This document shows positions 1 to 4,804 of a stretch of DNA of 5,388 bases, piece by piece. The stretch's first letter is position 1. Every line of letters begins with the position of its first letter. A program made the position numbers and the translations under genes. Location: contig JAISGZ010000092.1 in NCBI GenBank assembly GCA_031262845.1, positions 1 through 5,388 of the forward strand, in the 5' to 3' direction. The stretch comes from Propionibacteriaceae bacterium. Lineage in GTDB: Bacteria; Actinomycetota; Actinomycetes; Propionibacteriales; Propionibacteriaceae. Under the pieces are notes generated by a model, which was not told where the DNA came from, did no database searches, and saw only the letters and a program-made list of their open reading frames with translations.

Positions 1-336
1 CGCGGCCGTCAATTGGGTTTTCCGACCGCCAACTTAACCGTTCCACTCGGGCACGCCTGTCCCAGCGACGGCGTCTACGCCGGTTGGTTGACCGATCCTG
101 TCGCCGGAACGACCTGGCCGGCTGCGATCAGCGTCGGCACCAACCCCACCTTCGACGGTGCCGAGCGTCGCGTCGAGGCTTACGCGCTCGATCAGACCGA
201 CCTGAACTTGTACGGCCGCCGCGTCGGCGTCGATTTCGTGGCTCGTCTCCGGGGAATGGAGCGCTTCACCAGCCTGGACGAATTAGTCGCCCAGATGAAC
301 GCCGACGTGGACCAGACTCGTCAAGTTTTGAGATAG
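1..336 (+). CDS. ribF: Bifunctional riboflavin kinase / FAD synthetase, C-terminal part (partial)
   Basis: This is the riboflavin-kinase half of RibF, the cytoplasmic enzyme that phosphorylates riboflavin to FMN (the missing N-terminal half adenylylates FMN to FAD). The reading frame is open from base 1, so the gene starts before the window; the visible 111 residues begin RGRQLGFPTANL, the flavokinase GFPTAN signature whose Thr and Asn lie at the nucleotide/Mg site. Then follow SDGVYAGW, the strand AAISVGTNPTFDG, and RVEAYALD, whose Glu is in the position of the family's catalytic base. The domain closes with LYGRRVGVDFVARLRGMERF and SLDELVAQM, the usual C-terminal helix. The stop is TAG at 334-336. 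In actinobacteria ribF normally sits directly before rpsO; here an extra gene separates them. The TTG at 13 is an internal Leu codon, not a start. Identification is firm; nothing can be said of the N-terminal domain. Confidence 0.94.
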   Translation, partial: RGRQLGFPTANLTVPLGHACPSDGVYAGWLTDPVAGTTWPAAISVGTNPTFDGAERRVEAYALDQTDLNLYGRRVGVDFVARLRGMERFTSLDELVAQMNADVDQTRQVLR

Positions 337-528
337 TGGCCTGACCGAGAGCGGCAGAGGTATTCCACGGCGTTCAGCGACCTCGCTCAGGAACAGACGG
401 GTCGTGCCATCCCCGCCTGGTTCTCACAGCGGTACGAACCCTTAACATCCTGTAAATTTTACTTGTGCTGATGAGGCGATTGCCGTTACAGTCGCTGCCA
501 TACCGTCCGAAGTCAACGTGAGCCACGC

Positions 529-543
529 TAATACTTCTAATAA
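529..543 (+). promoter_or_regulatory. Possible -10 region(s) for the leader ORF and secreted-protein gene
   Basis: Two overlapping -10-like hexamers, TAATAC (529-534) and TAATAA (538-543), lie in the A+T-rich stretch about 55-70 bases before the GTG at 598. No good -35 box is seen at 16-18 bp upstream; the best match for the first hexamer is TCCGAA at 506-511. Initiation near 540-552 would start the transcript at the hairpin at 554-596. This is inference from base composition and position only. Confidence 0.3.
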
Positions 544-553
544 ATGCGGGCGG

Positions 554-596
554 GTTCTCTTATCTCGATACGAGACCAACTGAACCGAGGGAGAAC
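554..596 (+). promoter_or_regulatory. Leader hairpin that can cover the Shine-Dalgarno of the 598 ORF
   Basis: Bases 554-561 (GTTCTCTT) can pair with 589-596 (GGGAGAAC) over eight pairs, the last two being G-U. Enclosed between them is a perfect 5-bp hairpin, TCTCG-ATA-CGAGA at 563-575. The outer stem takes in most of the Shine-Dalgarno GAGGGAG (587-593) of the GTG-started ORF at 598. If it folds, ribosome access would be restricted, which suggests translational control. An alternative pairing, GGTTC (553-557) with GAACC (582-586), would leave the Shine-Dalgarno exposed. Both pairings are visible in the sequence; a switch between them is only inference. Confidence 0.4.
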
Positions 597-597
597 A

Positions 598-696
598 GTG
601 AGCAAGGGCAATACGGTGGCTGGTTGGGGTCGATTGATCATGTTTGCGGTAGCTGATGGGCAATTTTCGACGAAGGGCGGAGATGTACTGTGCTAA
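598..696 (+). CDS. Small 32-codon leader ORF overlapping the secreted-protein start
   Basis: A GTG at 598 is preceded four bases away by the strong Shine-Dalgarno GAGGGAG (587-593) and opens a 32-residue frame ending TAA at 694-696. The peptide begins MSKGNTVAGWGRLIMFAVAD; it is weakly hydrophobic in the middle, ends in Cys, and I do not recognise it. Its stop overlaps the GTG (690) of the downstream gene by seven bases and lies 11 bases before the alternative ATG (708), so either start would be suited to translational coupling. The reading frame differs from that of the downstream gene. The reasons to think it is translated are the ribosome binding site, the overlap, and the hairpin covering that site. 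Against it, a frame this short can occur by chance, and there is no family match. Confidence 0.35.
   Translation: MSKGNTVAGWGRLIMFAVADGQFSTKGGDVLC
675..682 (+). promoter_or_regulatory. Ribosome binding site for the GTG-690 start
   Basis: GGGCGGAG with core GGAG at 679-682 is seven bases before GTG 690, the best-spaced Shine-Dalgarno for the secreted protein. It lies inside the 3' end of the 598-696 ORF, so ribosomes finishing that ORF would reach it directly. ATG 708 has only GGGAAA (699-704) ahead of it. Confidence 0.5.
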
Positions 697-1688
697 ATGG
701 GAAAACTATGAAGAGAACCGCTTTTGCCGCGGTCTTAAGCCTGTTTCTGATCGCGACACCTGTTGCCACGGCGGTCGGTAGTCCAGAAGAAAATTCGGCT
801 TTGAGGGCGAGTGGTGAGATTAGGGCAGTGTCTGATCAAACTGTGGTGAGTTTGGCAGATGACGTGCAGGTCTGTGATCCACGCGCCTCGGGTCTCGTTA
901 TTCAATCTAATATTTATGAACTGGATCTTCAAATAGAAGATCATTACACTCTGTCGGTCACTTTCAGAAGTGCCAGTAGCGGTTATTGTGACTCGCCGAT
1001 CAGTGTGAAATTCTATTCGGAATCTGACGCCGTAGAATTTTCGAGCGACGGCTGTGAGCTGAGTAGTCGGGGAGCTTGCACAACTAATGTGACGGCTGCG
1101 AAACCAGGTACATATTCCCTTCATGCGACGATGCTTGATCAAGCCACCGGTCAATACGTTGAACTGGGTGGAGAGAGTACAACTCCGGCTTACCCTAATT
1201 TGAAAGAAAGTCCCGTTTCGCTAACCTGGGTGCCCCAGTGTTCAGGGCAACCCGAGGTGGCTATTAGTCCGTCCGGGCCTATTTCGGTCGGCCAGAGCTA
1301 CCAGGTGTCAGTAACTGACTACTCGATCTGCCTGTGGGACATGATGCTAGCGGCTGAGGCACGTAAAGTAGGCTTTACGGCTGAGCCGGATAATCCCACT
1401 TTAGTTGGCCAACCGTATTCCACGTTGGCTGGCCAACCGGTGATGGAGAGTTGTCGTGACGTTGGGCCAGACAAAGTTAGCTGTACCGCTGATATTAGAT
1501 CTGATACTGCCGGGGTGTTTCAGGTTAACGCCTATCATGCCGATTCCGCTGGGCTTCCGGTGTATTTACTGAAGACACCAGTGACGTTGGAATGGGTTGA
1601 CACGCAATCGCCGACTTTCATCTCATTCATCCGCCAATTCCTGCTGAACTTTATCCAACAACTGTTGGCGATCCTTTTCGGTCTGTAA
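690..1688 (+). CDS. Secreted protein with two four-cysteine Ig-like modules and amphipathic C-terminal tail
   Basis: I do not recognise this 332-residue protein as a named family. Residues 7-28 are a Sec signal peptide (MKRT, hydrophobic AFAAVLSLFLIA, then TPVATA with likely cleavage after A28). Residues 29-60 are a low-complexity linker. Two related beta-rich modules follow, about 61-182 and 183-304. Each starts with Cys (62; 184), then YTLSVT / YQVSVT, a second Cys (100; 214), a C-x7-9-CT pair (122/130; 255/265), PGTYSLHA / AGVFQVNA, and ends SPVSLTWV / TPVTLEWV. This looks like bacterial Ig-like (Big) folds, probably held by two disulfides each. Residues 308-332 form a hydrophobic amphipathic helix; there is no LPXTG motif or basic end, so sortase anchoring is unlikely. 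The start is GTG 690, 7 bases after GGAG (679-682); ATG 708 is an alternative with a more typical signal-peptide N-terminus. The gene is more A+T-rich than pnp, with a more AT-tolerant third base, which suggests acquisition or lineage specificity. It may be a surface or adhesion protein, but that is unproven. Confidence 0.82.
   Translation: MLNGKTMKRTAFAAVLSLFLIATPVATAVGSPEENSALRASGEIRAVSDQTVVSLADDVQVCDPRASGLVIQSNIYELDLQIEDHYTLSVTFRSASSGYCDSPISVKFYSESDAVEFSSDGCELSSRGACTTNVTAAKPGTYSLHATMLDQATGQYVELGGESTTPAYPNLKESPVSLTWVPQCSGQPEVAISPSGPISVGQSYQVSVTDYSICLWDMMLAAEARKVGFTAEPDNPTLVGQPYSTLAGQPVMESCRDVGPDKVSCTADIRSDTAGVFQVNAYHADSAGLPVYLLKTPVTLEWVDTQSPTFISFIRQFLLNFIQQLLAILFGL
1401..1439 (+). repeat. 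Short tandem duplication inside the secreted-protein gene
   Basis: Bases 1401-1415 and 1425-1439 are near-identical 15-mers (TTAGTTGGCCAACCG and TTGGCTGGCCAACCG, 13 of 15 matching) offset by exactly 24 bases. They encode TLVGQPYS followed by TLAGQPVM, an eight-residue step in a loop of the second Ig-like module before Cys255. The second copy has diverged, so it is not a recent slip. The first module has nothing comparable at this place. Confidence 0.6.
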
Positions 1689-1735
1689 TCAGCTTTGCCC
1701 GGTGATCCTGGCGCGGACAGTGTCGGTAGCACCGG

Positions 1736-1788
1736 GGTTTGGGGTGTCGTCGTTGCTTCATTGACCAGCAGCGGCGACACCTCAAACC
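1736..1788 (+). terminator. 22-bp stem hairpin downstream of the secreted-protein gene
   Basis: Bases 1736-1757 pair with 1767-1788 over 22 consecutive pairs without a mismatch as RNA, with a nine-base loop (TCATTGACC, 1758-1766). Three pairs are G-U (1742/1782, 1750/1774, 1753/1771), so the DNA inverted repeat is imperfect while the RNA stem is unbroken. It begins 48 bases after the TAA stop. No T-run follows (AGTGTTGGC), so it is not a classic intrinsic terminator. In high-G+C actinobacteria, stem-only structures are commonly proposed as terminators or 3' stabilisers, and this is the likely role. A relic of a transposon end is an alternative. Confidence 0.6.
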
Positions 1789-1828
1789 AGTGTTGGCTTA
1801 GCTGTGTGAACTTGCGCCCTGGCCAACC

Positions 1829-1856
1829 CAGTCAATGGGGTGAACGATCAGTCAAT
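1829..1856 (+). repeat. Direct repeat CAGTCAAT, two copies 20 bp apart
   Basis: CAGTCAAT occurs at 1829-1836 and again at 1849-1856, start to start 20 bases, close to two helical turns. The inverse core ATTGAC also occurs in the loop of the preceding hairpin (1760-1765). The phased spacing is compatible with a regulator binding one DNA face upstream of rpsO. Eight-base repeats can be fortuitous, so this is a suggestion only. Confidence 0.35.
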
Positions 1857-1915
1857 TAGCGGCTCAGCGGGCGGACTGGTAGCCTGACCGACGCCGTTCG
1901 ATCGGCCGCGAATGA

Positions 1916-1927
1916 GGAAGCGCTTCC
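1916..1927. promoter_or_regulatory. Perfect 12-bp palindrome in the rpsO leader
   Basis: GGAAGCGCTTCC is fully self-complementary with a central CG, 58 bases before the rpsO ATG. The AAGCGCTT core is of the kind bound by LacI-family repressors, which favour even palindromes with a central CG. As RNA it would give only a 4-bp stem with a GCGC loop, so a DNA-level role is likelier than an RNA one. No regulator in the window points to a partner. Confidence 0.3.
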
Positions 1928-1968
1928 AACCGCAATCAGCACCGGGGGCATCGCGCAACGGAAACTAC

Positions 1969-1976
1969 GGAGGGAG
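1969..1976 (+). promoter_or_regulatory. Strong Shine-Dalgarno that fixes the rpsO start
   Basis: GGAGGGAG ends eight bases before ATG 1985. The upstream in-frame GTG at 1976 shares its first base with this Shine-Dalgarno and so cannot be served by it. The ATG is therefore the start, giving the normal S15 N-terminus MDAATKKK. Confidence 0.85.
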
Positions 1977-1984
1977 TGCGCGTT

Positions 1985-2248
1985 ATGGACGCTGCCACGA
2001 AGAAGAAAACTATCGAGGAATACGCCACTAGCCCGGGGGACACTGGTTCGCCCGATGTGCAGATCGCACTCCTGACCAAGAGAATCGCTCATCTGACCGA
2101 GCATCTCAAGGTTCACAAGGGTGATCATCACTCGCGGCGGGGCCTGATGCTGATGGTCGGCCAGCGGCGGCGGTTATTGAACTACGTCGCTCGTCAAGAT
2201 GTCGAACATTATCGTCAACTGATCAGTCGGCTTGGTTTGCGTCGTTGA
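1985..2248 (+). CDS. rpsO: 30S ribosomal protein S15
   Basis: S15 is a primary binding protein of the 16S rRNA central domain. It binds the three-way junction of helices 20-22 and helps form the platform and the 50S bridge. The protein has 87 residues, close to the usual 88-89, and is all-helical: helix 1 MDAATKKKTIEEYA, then GDTGSPDVQIALLTKRI, the LTEHLKVHKGDHHSRRGL region and QRRRLLNYV. His40, Asp47 and Ser50 fall where the family's conserved rRNA-contacting His/Asp/Ser lie, and the protein ends in the typical RLGLRR. The start is ATG 1985 with GGAGGGAG at good spacing. It is followed 10 bases later by an intrinsic terminator, so a share of transcripts should end before pnp. In many bacteria S15 represses its own translation, and the long upstream region leaves room for that. 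Identification is certain; it is separated from ribF by an unrelated gene. Confidence 0.98.
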   Translation: MDAATKKKTIEEYATSPGDTGSPDVQIALLTKRIAHLTEHLKVHKGDHHSRRGLMLMVGQRRRLLNYVARQDVEHYRQLISRLGLRR

Positions 2249-2258
2249 TCTGACTGCG

Positions 2259-2296
2259 AGGGCGGGAGTCAATCTCCCGCCCTGCTTGCTATCTTG
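2259..2296 (+). terminator. Intrinsic terminator after rpsO
   Basis: A perfect 10-bp stem (AGGGCGGGAG 2259-2268 with CTCCCGCCCT 2274-2283) has the five-base loop TCAAT and is followed by the U-rich, though interrupted, tail GCTTGCTATCTTG. It lies directly after the rpsO stop. Comparable terminators with partial read-through lie between rpsO and pnp in Escherichia coli. Confidence 0.88.
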
Positions 2297-2408
2297 AGCC
2301 ACTGAAGCGGGGCTGATTCGGCGCGGCGAGCCGTCCGGACGGTTCCGGGCTGGTGAAATAACCAACCAACAACATAACTGAAGAACAATTGAACATTTAA
2401 CGAACAAC
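2297..2408. other. Spacer between the rpsO terminator and the pnp promoter region
   Basis: There is no gene here. Its first half is G+C-rich and contains the perfect 12-base palindrome CCGTCCGGACGG at 2331-2342, extendable by a G-U and an A-U pair to 2329-2344. From about 2355 composition flips to a strand-asymmetric A/C-rich, G-poor stretch with repeated AACAA and GAACA words (for example 2383-2388, 2391-2395, 2402-2407). Such a stretch would be unstructured as RNA and easy to melt as DNA, which fits an upstream promoter element. Confidence 0.5.
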
Positions 2409-2437
2409 TACACATTCACTTCTCAATCCGCTATGAA
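2409..2437 (+). promoter_or_regulatory. Candidate pnp promoter
   Basis: TACACA (2409-2414) and TATGAA (2432-2437) are each four of six to the housekeeping -35 and -10 consensus and stand 17 bases apart. Initiation would be near 2444, just upstream of the folded leader that begins at 2459. TTGAAC at 2389-2394 is a better -35 but has no good -10 at the right distance. A separate promoter is expected because a terminator precedes it. Confidence 0.4.
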
Positions 2438-2458
2438 CACGGCCAGCCAGAAAGGTCG

Positions 2459-2526
2459 CGGTCTTTGGTAGTGGCTTTCGGGTCGGTCCAGTCAGGACTT
2501 GCCCCGCGGGCCTCGATCGAAGACCG
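2459..2526 (+). ncRNA. Structured pnp leader, probable Actino-pnp RNA motif
   Basis: An outer stem pairs 2459-2469 (CGGTCTTTGGT) with 2516-2526 (ATCGAAGACCG) over 11 pairs including two G-U. Inside, an irregular arm runs from GGC (2473-2475) to GCC (2510-2512) and is capped by GTCC-AGTCA-GGAC (2487-2498). The position (in the 5' UTR of an actinobacterial PNPase gene) and the conserved-looking words GGTAGT and TCGATCGAAGACC fit the Actino-pnp motif, a cis-regulatory RNA described from comparative genomics in Actinobacteria and thought to mediate PNPase autoregulation. Pairing is visible directly; the family assignment rests on position and memory of the motif, not on a covariance-model search. 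Confidence 0.6.
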
Positions 2527-2540
2527 GGTGTTTTCTTACT

Positions 2541-2565
2541 CAAGGCCGAGGCCACCTCGCTCTTG
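2541..2565 (+). promoter_or_regulatory. Second leader hairpin before the pnp ribosome binding site
   Basis: CAAGGCCGAGG (2541-2551) pairs with CCTCGCTCTTG (2555-2565) across the three-base loop CCA, with one C-C mismatch and one G-U pair. It lies 22 bases before the pnp Shine-Dalgarno. It may be part of the autoregulatory leader or a processing site for a double-strand-specific RNase, as with the pnp leader in enterobacteria; that is inference. Confidence 0.45.
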
Positions 2566-2587
2566 GGCGGCGCTGTTCGCGTACCGA

Positions 2588-2592
2588 AAGGA
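2588..2592 (+). promoter_or_regulatory. Ribosome binding site fixing the pnp start
   Basis: AAGGA is six bases before ATG 2599. The in-frame TTG at 2563 lies within the leader hairpin, has no Shine-Dalgarno of its own, and would add 12 residues not typical of PNPase. Confidence 0.8.
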
Positions 2593-2598
2593 CCCACC

Positions 2599-4788
2599 AT
2601 GGGCTTTAGTAGCCCCCAACTTCCATTCACTGAGGCCGTGATCGACAACGGCCCTTATGGCAGCCACACCGATCGCTTCGAAGCCGGCTTGTTGGCTCAG
2701 CAGGCGGCCGGTTCGGCGGCTTGCTACCTCGATGGCGACACGATGTTGCTGTCGGCCACTTCGGCCGCCAATAACCCGCGTGACGCCATCGACTTCTTCC
2801 CTCTGACGGTTGACGTCGAAGAGCGGATGTACGCCGCCGGCCGGATTCCTGGCTCCTTCTTCCGCCGTGAAGGCCGCCCCTCCGAGGGTGCGATCTTGGC
2901 CGCTCGGCTGATCGACCGGCCTCTCCGGCCGTCGTTCGTCAAGGGCCTGCGCAACGAAGTCCAGGTCGTGGTCACGGTCATGGCGCTCAACCCGCAGGCC
3001 TCATATGACGCGGTCGCGATCAACGCCGCTTCGATGTCGACGCAACTGGCCGGCCTGCCTTTCTCCGGGCCGATCGGTGGTGTCCGAGTCGCCCTGATCA
3101 ACGATCAGTGGGTGGGTTTCCCGACCGTCGAACAGCTGGAAAAAGACGCCGCCTTCGCCATGGTGGTGGCCGGTCGGGTGCTGCCCGACGGTGACGTCGC
3201 CATCATGATGGTCGAAGCTTCGTCGACCGAAGCCACCTGGGAACTGGTCCGGGCCGGTCGGCCGGCTCCAACCGAGGAAATCGTCGGCCAGGGGCTGGAA
3301 GCGGCCAAGCCGTTCATCAAGGCCCTGTGCGACGCCCAAGCTGAGTTGGCGGCCCAATTCCCCAAGGCGACGCGGCAATTCCCGGTCTTCCTCGACTACC
3401 AAGACGATGTCTTCAGCGCCGTCGAGCAAAAAGCTGCCGAGCGGATTGGCCAGGTCAACTCGATTGCTCCCAAGCACGAGCGGGAAGTCGCCGTCGAAGA
3501 ACTGCTGGCCGAGGTCCACGATGAACTCGACAGTCTCTTCCCCGAGCGTGAGAAAGAGGTCACGGGGGCTTACCGGGCGCTGACCAAGAAGATCGTCCGT
3601 CACCGGACACTGACCGAAAAGGTCCGCTTGGACGGTCGCGGGACGCGCGATATCCGGACGTTGAACTGTCAGGTCGGGGTCTTGCCGCGGGTTCACGGGT
3701 CGGCTCTGTTCCAACGAGGTGAGACTCAGATTCTCGGTGTGACGACGCTCAATATGCTCGACATGGAGCAAAAGCTCGACACTTTGGCGCCGGAGAAAAC
3801 CAAGCGCTACATGCACAATTACAACTTCCCGCCCTATTCGACCGGTGAAACCGGCCGGGTCGGGTCGCCGAAGCGGCGGGAGATCGGCCACGGGGCTTTG
3901 GCGGAGCGGGCTTTGCTGCCGGTGCTGCCGACTCGGCCGGAGTTCCCCTACGCCATCCGGCAGGTTTCGGAAGCCCTGGGCTCGAATGGGTCGACCTCGA
4001 TGGGGTCGGTCTGCGCTTCGACCTTGGCCTTGTTACAGGCCGGTGTGCCGTTGCGGGCGCCAGTGGCGGGGATCGCCATGGGCCTGATGTCGGAAGATAT
4101 CGACGGCCAGACCGAATACGTCACGCTGACCGACATCCTGGGTGCCGAAGACGCGCTCGGCGATATGGACTTCAAAGTCGCCGGCACGCGGGATTTCGTG
4201 ACCGCGCTCCAACTCGACACCAAACTCAACGGGATTCCGGCCAACGTTTTGGCGGCCGCCCTGTTGCAGGCTCGGGAAGCCCGTTTCACCTTGCTCGACG
4301 TCATGGCCGAGGCGATTGCCGGGCCGGGGGAGATGAGCCCCTACGCGCCGCGCATCATCACGGTCCGGGTGCCAGTCGACAAGATCGGTGAGGTGATTGG
4401 CCCGAAGGGCAAAGTCATCAACCAGATTCAGGACGACACCGGCGCCAACTTGTCGATTGAAGACGACGGCACGGTCTACATCGGCGCTGACAATGGCCAA
4501 GCCGCCGAGGCGGCCCGGGACATGGTCAACGCCATCGCCAACCCGCATTTGCCGGAACGCGGCGAACGCTATCTCGGGACAGTCGTCAAGATCATGCCGT
4601 TCGGGGCTTTCATCTCGCTGCTGCCCGGTAAAGACGGCCTGCTCCATATCTCGAAGCTGCGGCCTTTGGCTGGTGGATCTCGGATTGAAAACGTCGAGGA
4701 CGTCTTGTCAGTCGGCCAGAAACTGCAAGTTGAGATCAGTGAAGTCGACGATCGCGGCAAATTGTCGTTGGTCCCCGTCGTCAACTGA
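2599..4788 (+). CDS. pnp: Polyribonucleotide nucleotidyltransferase (PNPase)
   Basis: PNPase is a cytoplasmic homotrimer that degrades RNA 3' to 5' by phosphorolysis, releasing nucleoside diphosphates, and can run in reverse to add tails. In actinobacteria it is also linked to guanosine-pentaphosphate turnover (older name gpsI). The 729 residues show the full order: first RNase PH core (about 10-145, with FFRREGR 87-93), helical linker (about 240-330), second RNase PH core from VRLDGRG (342-348), phosphate loop SNGSTSMGS, and catalytic GAED-ALGDMDFK with Asp518, Asp524 and Lys526 in the places of E. coli Asp486, Asp492 and Lys494. A KH domain with GPKG at 601-604 and an S1 domain (about 656-727, GTVVKIMPFGAFISLLPGKD) follow. 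No key residue is missing. The start is ATG 2599 with AAGGA. It is separated from rpsO by a terminator, its own probable promoter and a structured leader, and followed by a strong terminator, so it can be a monocistronic, autoregulated unit. Confidence 0.98.
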   Translation: MGFSSPQLPFTEAVIDNGPYGSHTDRFEAGLLAQQAAGSAACYLDGDTMLLSATSAANNPRDAIDFFPLTVDVEERMYAAGRIPGSFFRREGRPSEGAILAARLIDRPLRPSFVKGLRNEVQVVVTVMALNPQASYDAVAINAASMSTQLAGLPFSGPIGGVRVALINDQWVGFPTVEQLEKDAAFAMVVAGRVLPDGDVAIMMVEASSTEATWELVRAGRPAPTEEIVGQGLEAAKPFIKALCDAQAELAAQFPKATRQFPVFLDYQDDVFSAVEQKAAERIGQVNSIAPKHEREVAVEELLAEVHDELDSLFPEREKEVTGAYRALTKKIVRHRTLTEKVRLDGRGTRDIRTLNCQVGVLPRVHGSALFQRGETQILGVTTLNMLDMEQKLDTLAPEKTKRYMHNYNFPPYSTGETGRVGSPKRREIGHGALAERALLPVLPTRPEFPYAIRQVSEALGSNGSTSMGSVCASTLALLQAGVPLRAPVAGIAMGLMSEDIDGQTEYVTLTDILGAEDALGDMDFKVAGTRDFVTALQLDTKLNGIPANVLAAALLQAREARFTLLDVMAEAIAGPGEMSPYAPRIITVRVPVDKIGEVIGPKGKVINQIQDDTGANLSIEDDGTVYIGADNGQAAEAARDMVNAIANPHLPERGERYLGTVVKIMPFGAFISLLPGKDGLLHISKLRPLAGGSRIENVEDVLSVGQKLQVEISEVDDRGKLSLVPVVN

Positions 4789-4804
4789 TTAAGAATTCAT
4801 CAAT

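Larger units (their letters stand above)
337..597. other. Intergenic spacer after ribF, becoming A+T-rich
   Basis: I see no gene here on either strand with a supportable start and product. The first 100 bases are G+C-rich, and the rest becomes A+T-rich toward the accessory gene. A small hairpin can form at 372-394 (GTTC/GAAC outside, AGCG/CGCT inside) but has no T-run, so it is a weak terminator candidate for ribF. At 452-462 there is an 11-base palindrome, GTAAATTTTAC, which could be a protein-binding site or chance in A+T-rich DNA. The promoter-like bases and leader hairpin at the right end are listed separately. Confidence 0.5.
1789..1968. other. Upstream region and probable leader of rpsO
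   Basis: No gene is seen here. The stretch contains the repeated CAGTCAAT boxes and the GGAAGCGCTTCC palindrome listed separately. A weak GCCG-TTCGAT-CGGC hairpin can form at 1893-1906. TAGCCT at 1880-1885 is a poor -10 candidate without a convincing -35, so I cannot place the rpsO promoter. S15 autoregulates through structured mRNA leaders in several bacteria, including actinobacteria, with different structures in each lineage. This stretch is where such a structure would lie, but I cannot point to an established S15-binding fold. Confidence 0.35.

Noticed and set aside
372..394. Hairpin as a ribF terminator
   Set aside because: The stem is short and interrupted and no T-run follows, so I mention it only in the spacer description.
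735..1154. 139-codon minus-strand frame opposite the secreted protein
   Set aside because: The plus strand has a signal peptide and a duplicated domain pattern, so the antisense frame is a shadow.
1736..1788. Inverted repeat as insertion-sequence ends
   Set aside because: The arms are only nine bases apart, with no transposase and no flanking target duplication seen; the G-U pattern fits an RNA hairpin better.
1976..1984. GTG 1976 as the rpsO start
   Set aside because: It overlaps the Shine-Dalgarno itself and adds three residues not usual in S15.
2563..2598. TTG 2563 as an extended pnp start
   Set aside because: It lies in the leader hairpin without a Shine-Dalgarno, while ATG 2599 has AAGGA at six bases and gives the usual N-terminus.
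3001..3891. 296-codon open frame on the minus strand opposite pnp
   Set aside because: It lies wholly inside pnp, and its composition follows from pnp's G/C-rich third positions. The translation is low-complexity and rich in R, G and D, with no family resemblance and no ribosome binding site seen.
4033..4647. 204-codon minus-strand frame opposite the pnp 3' half
   Set aside because: It is a mirror of the conserved second RNase PH, KH and S1 coding sequence and has no independent support.
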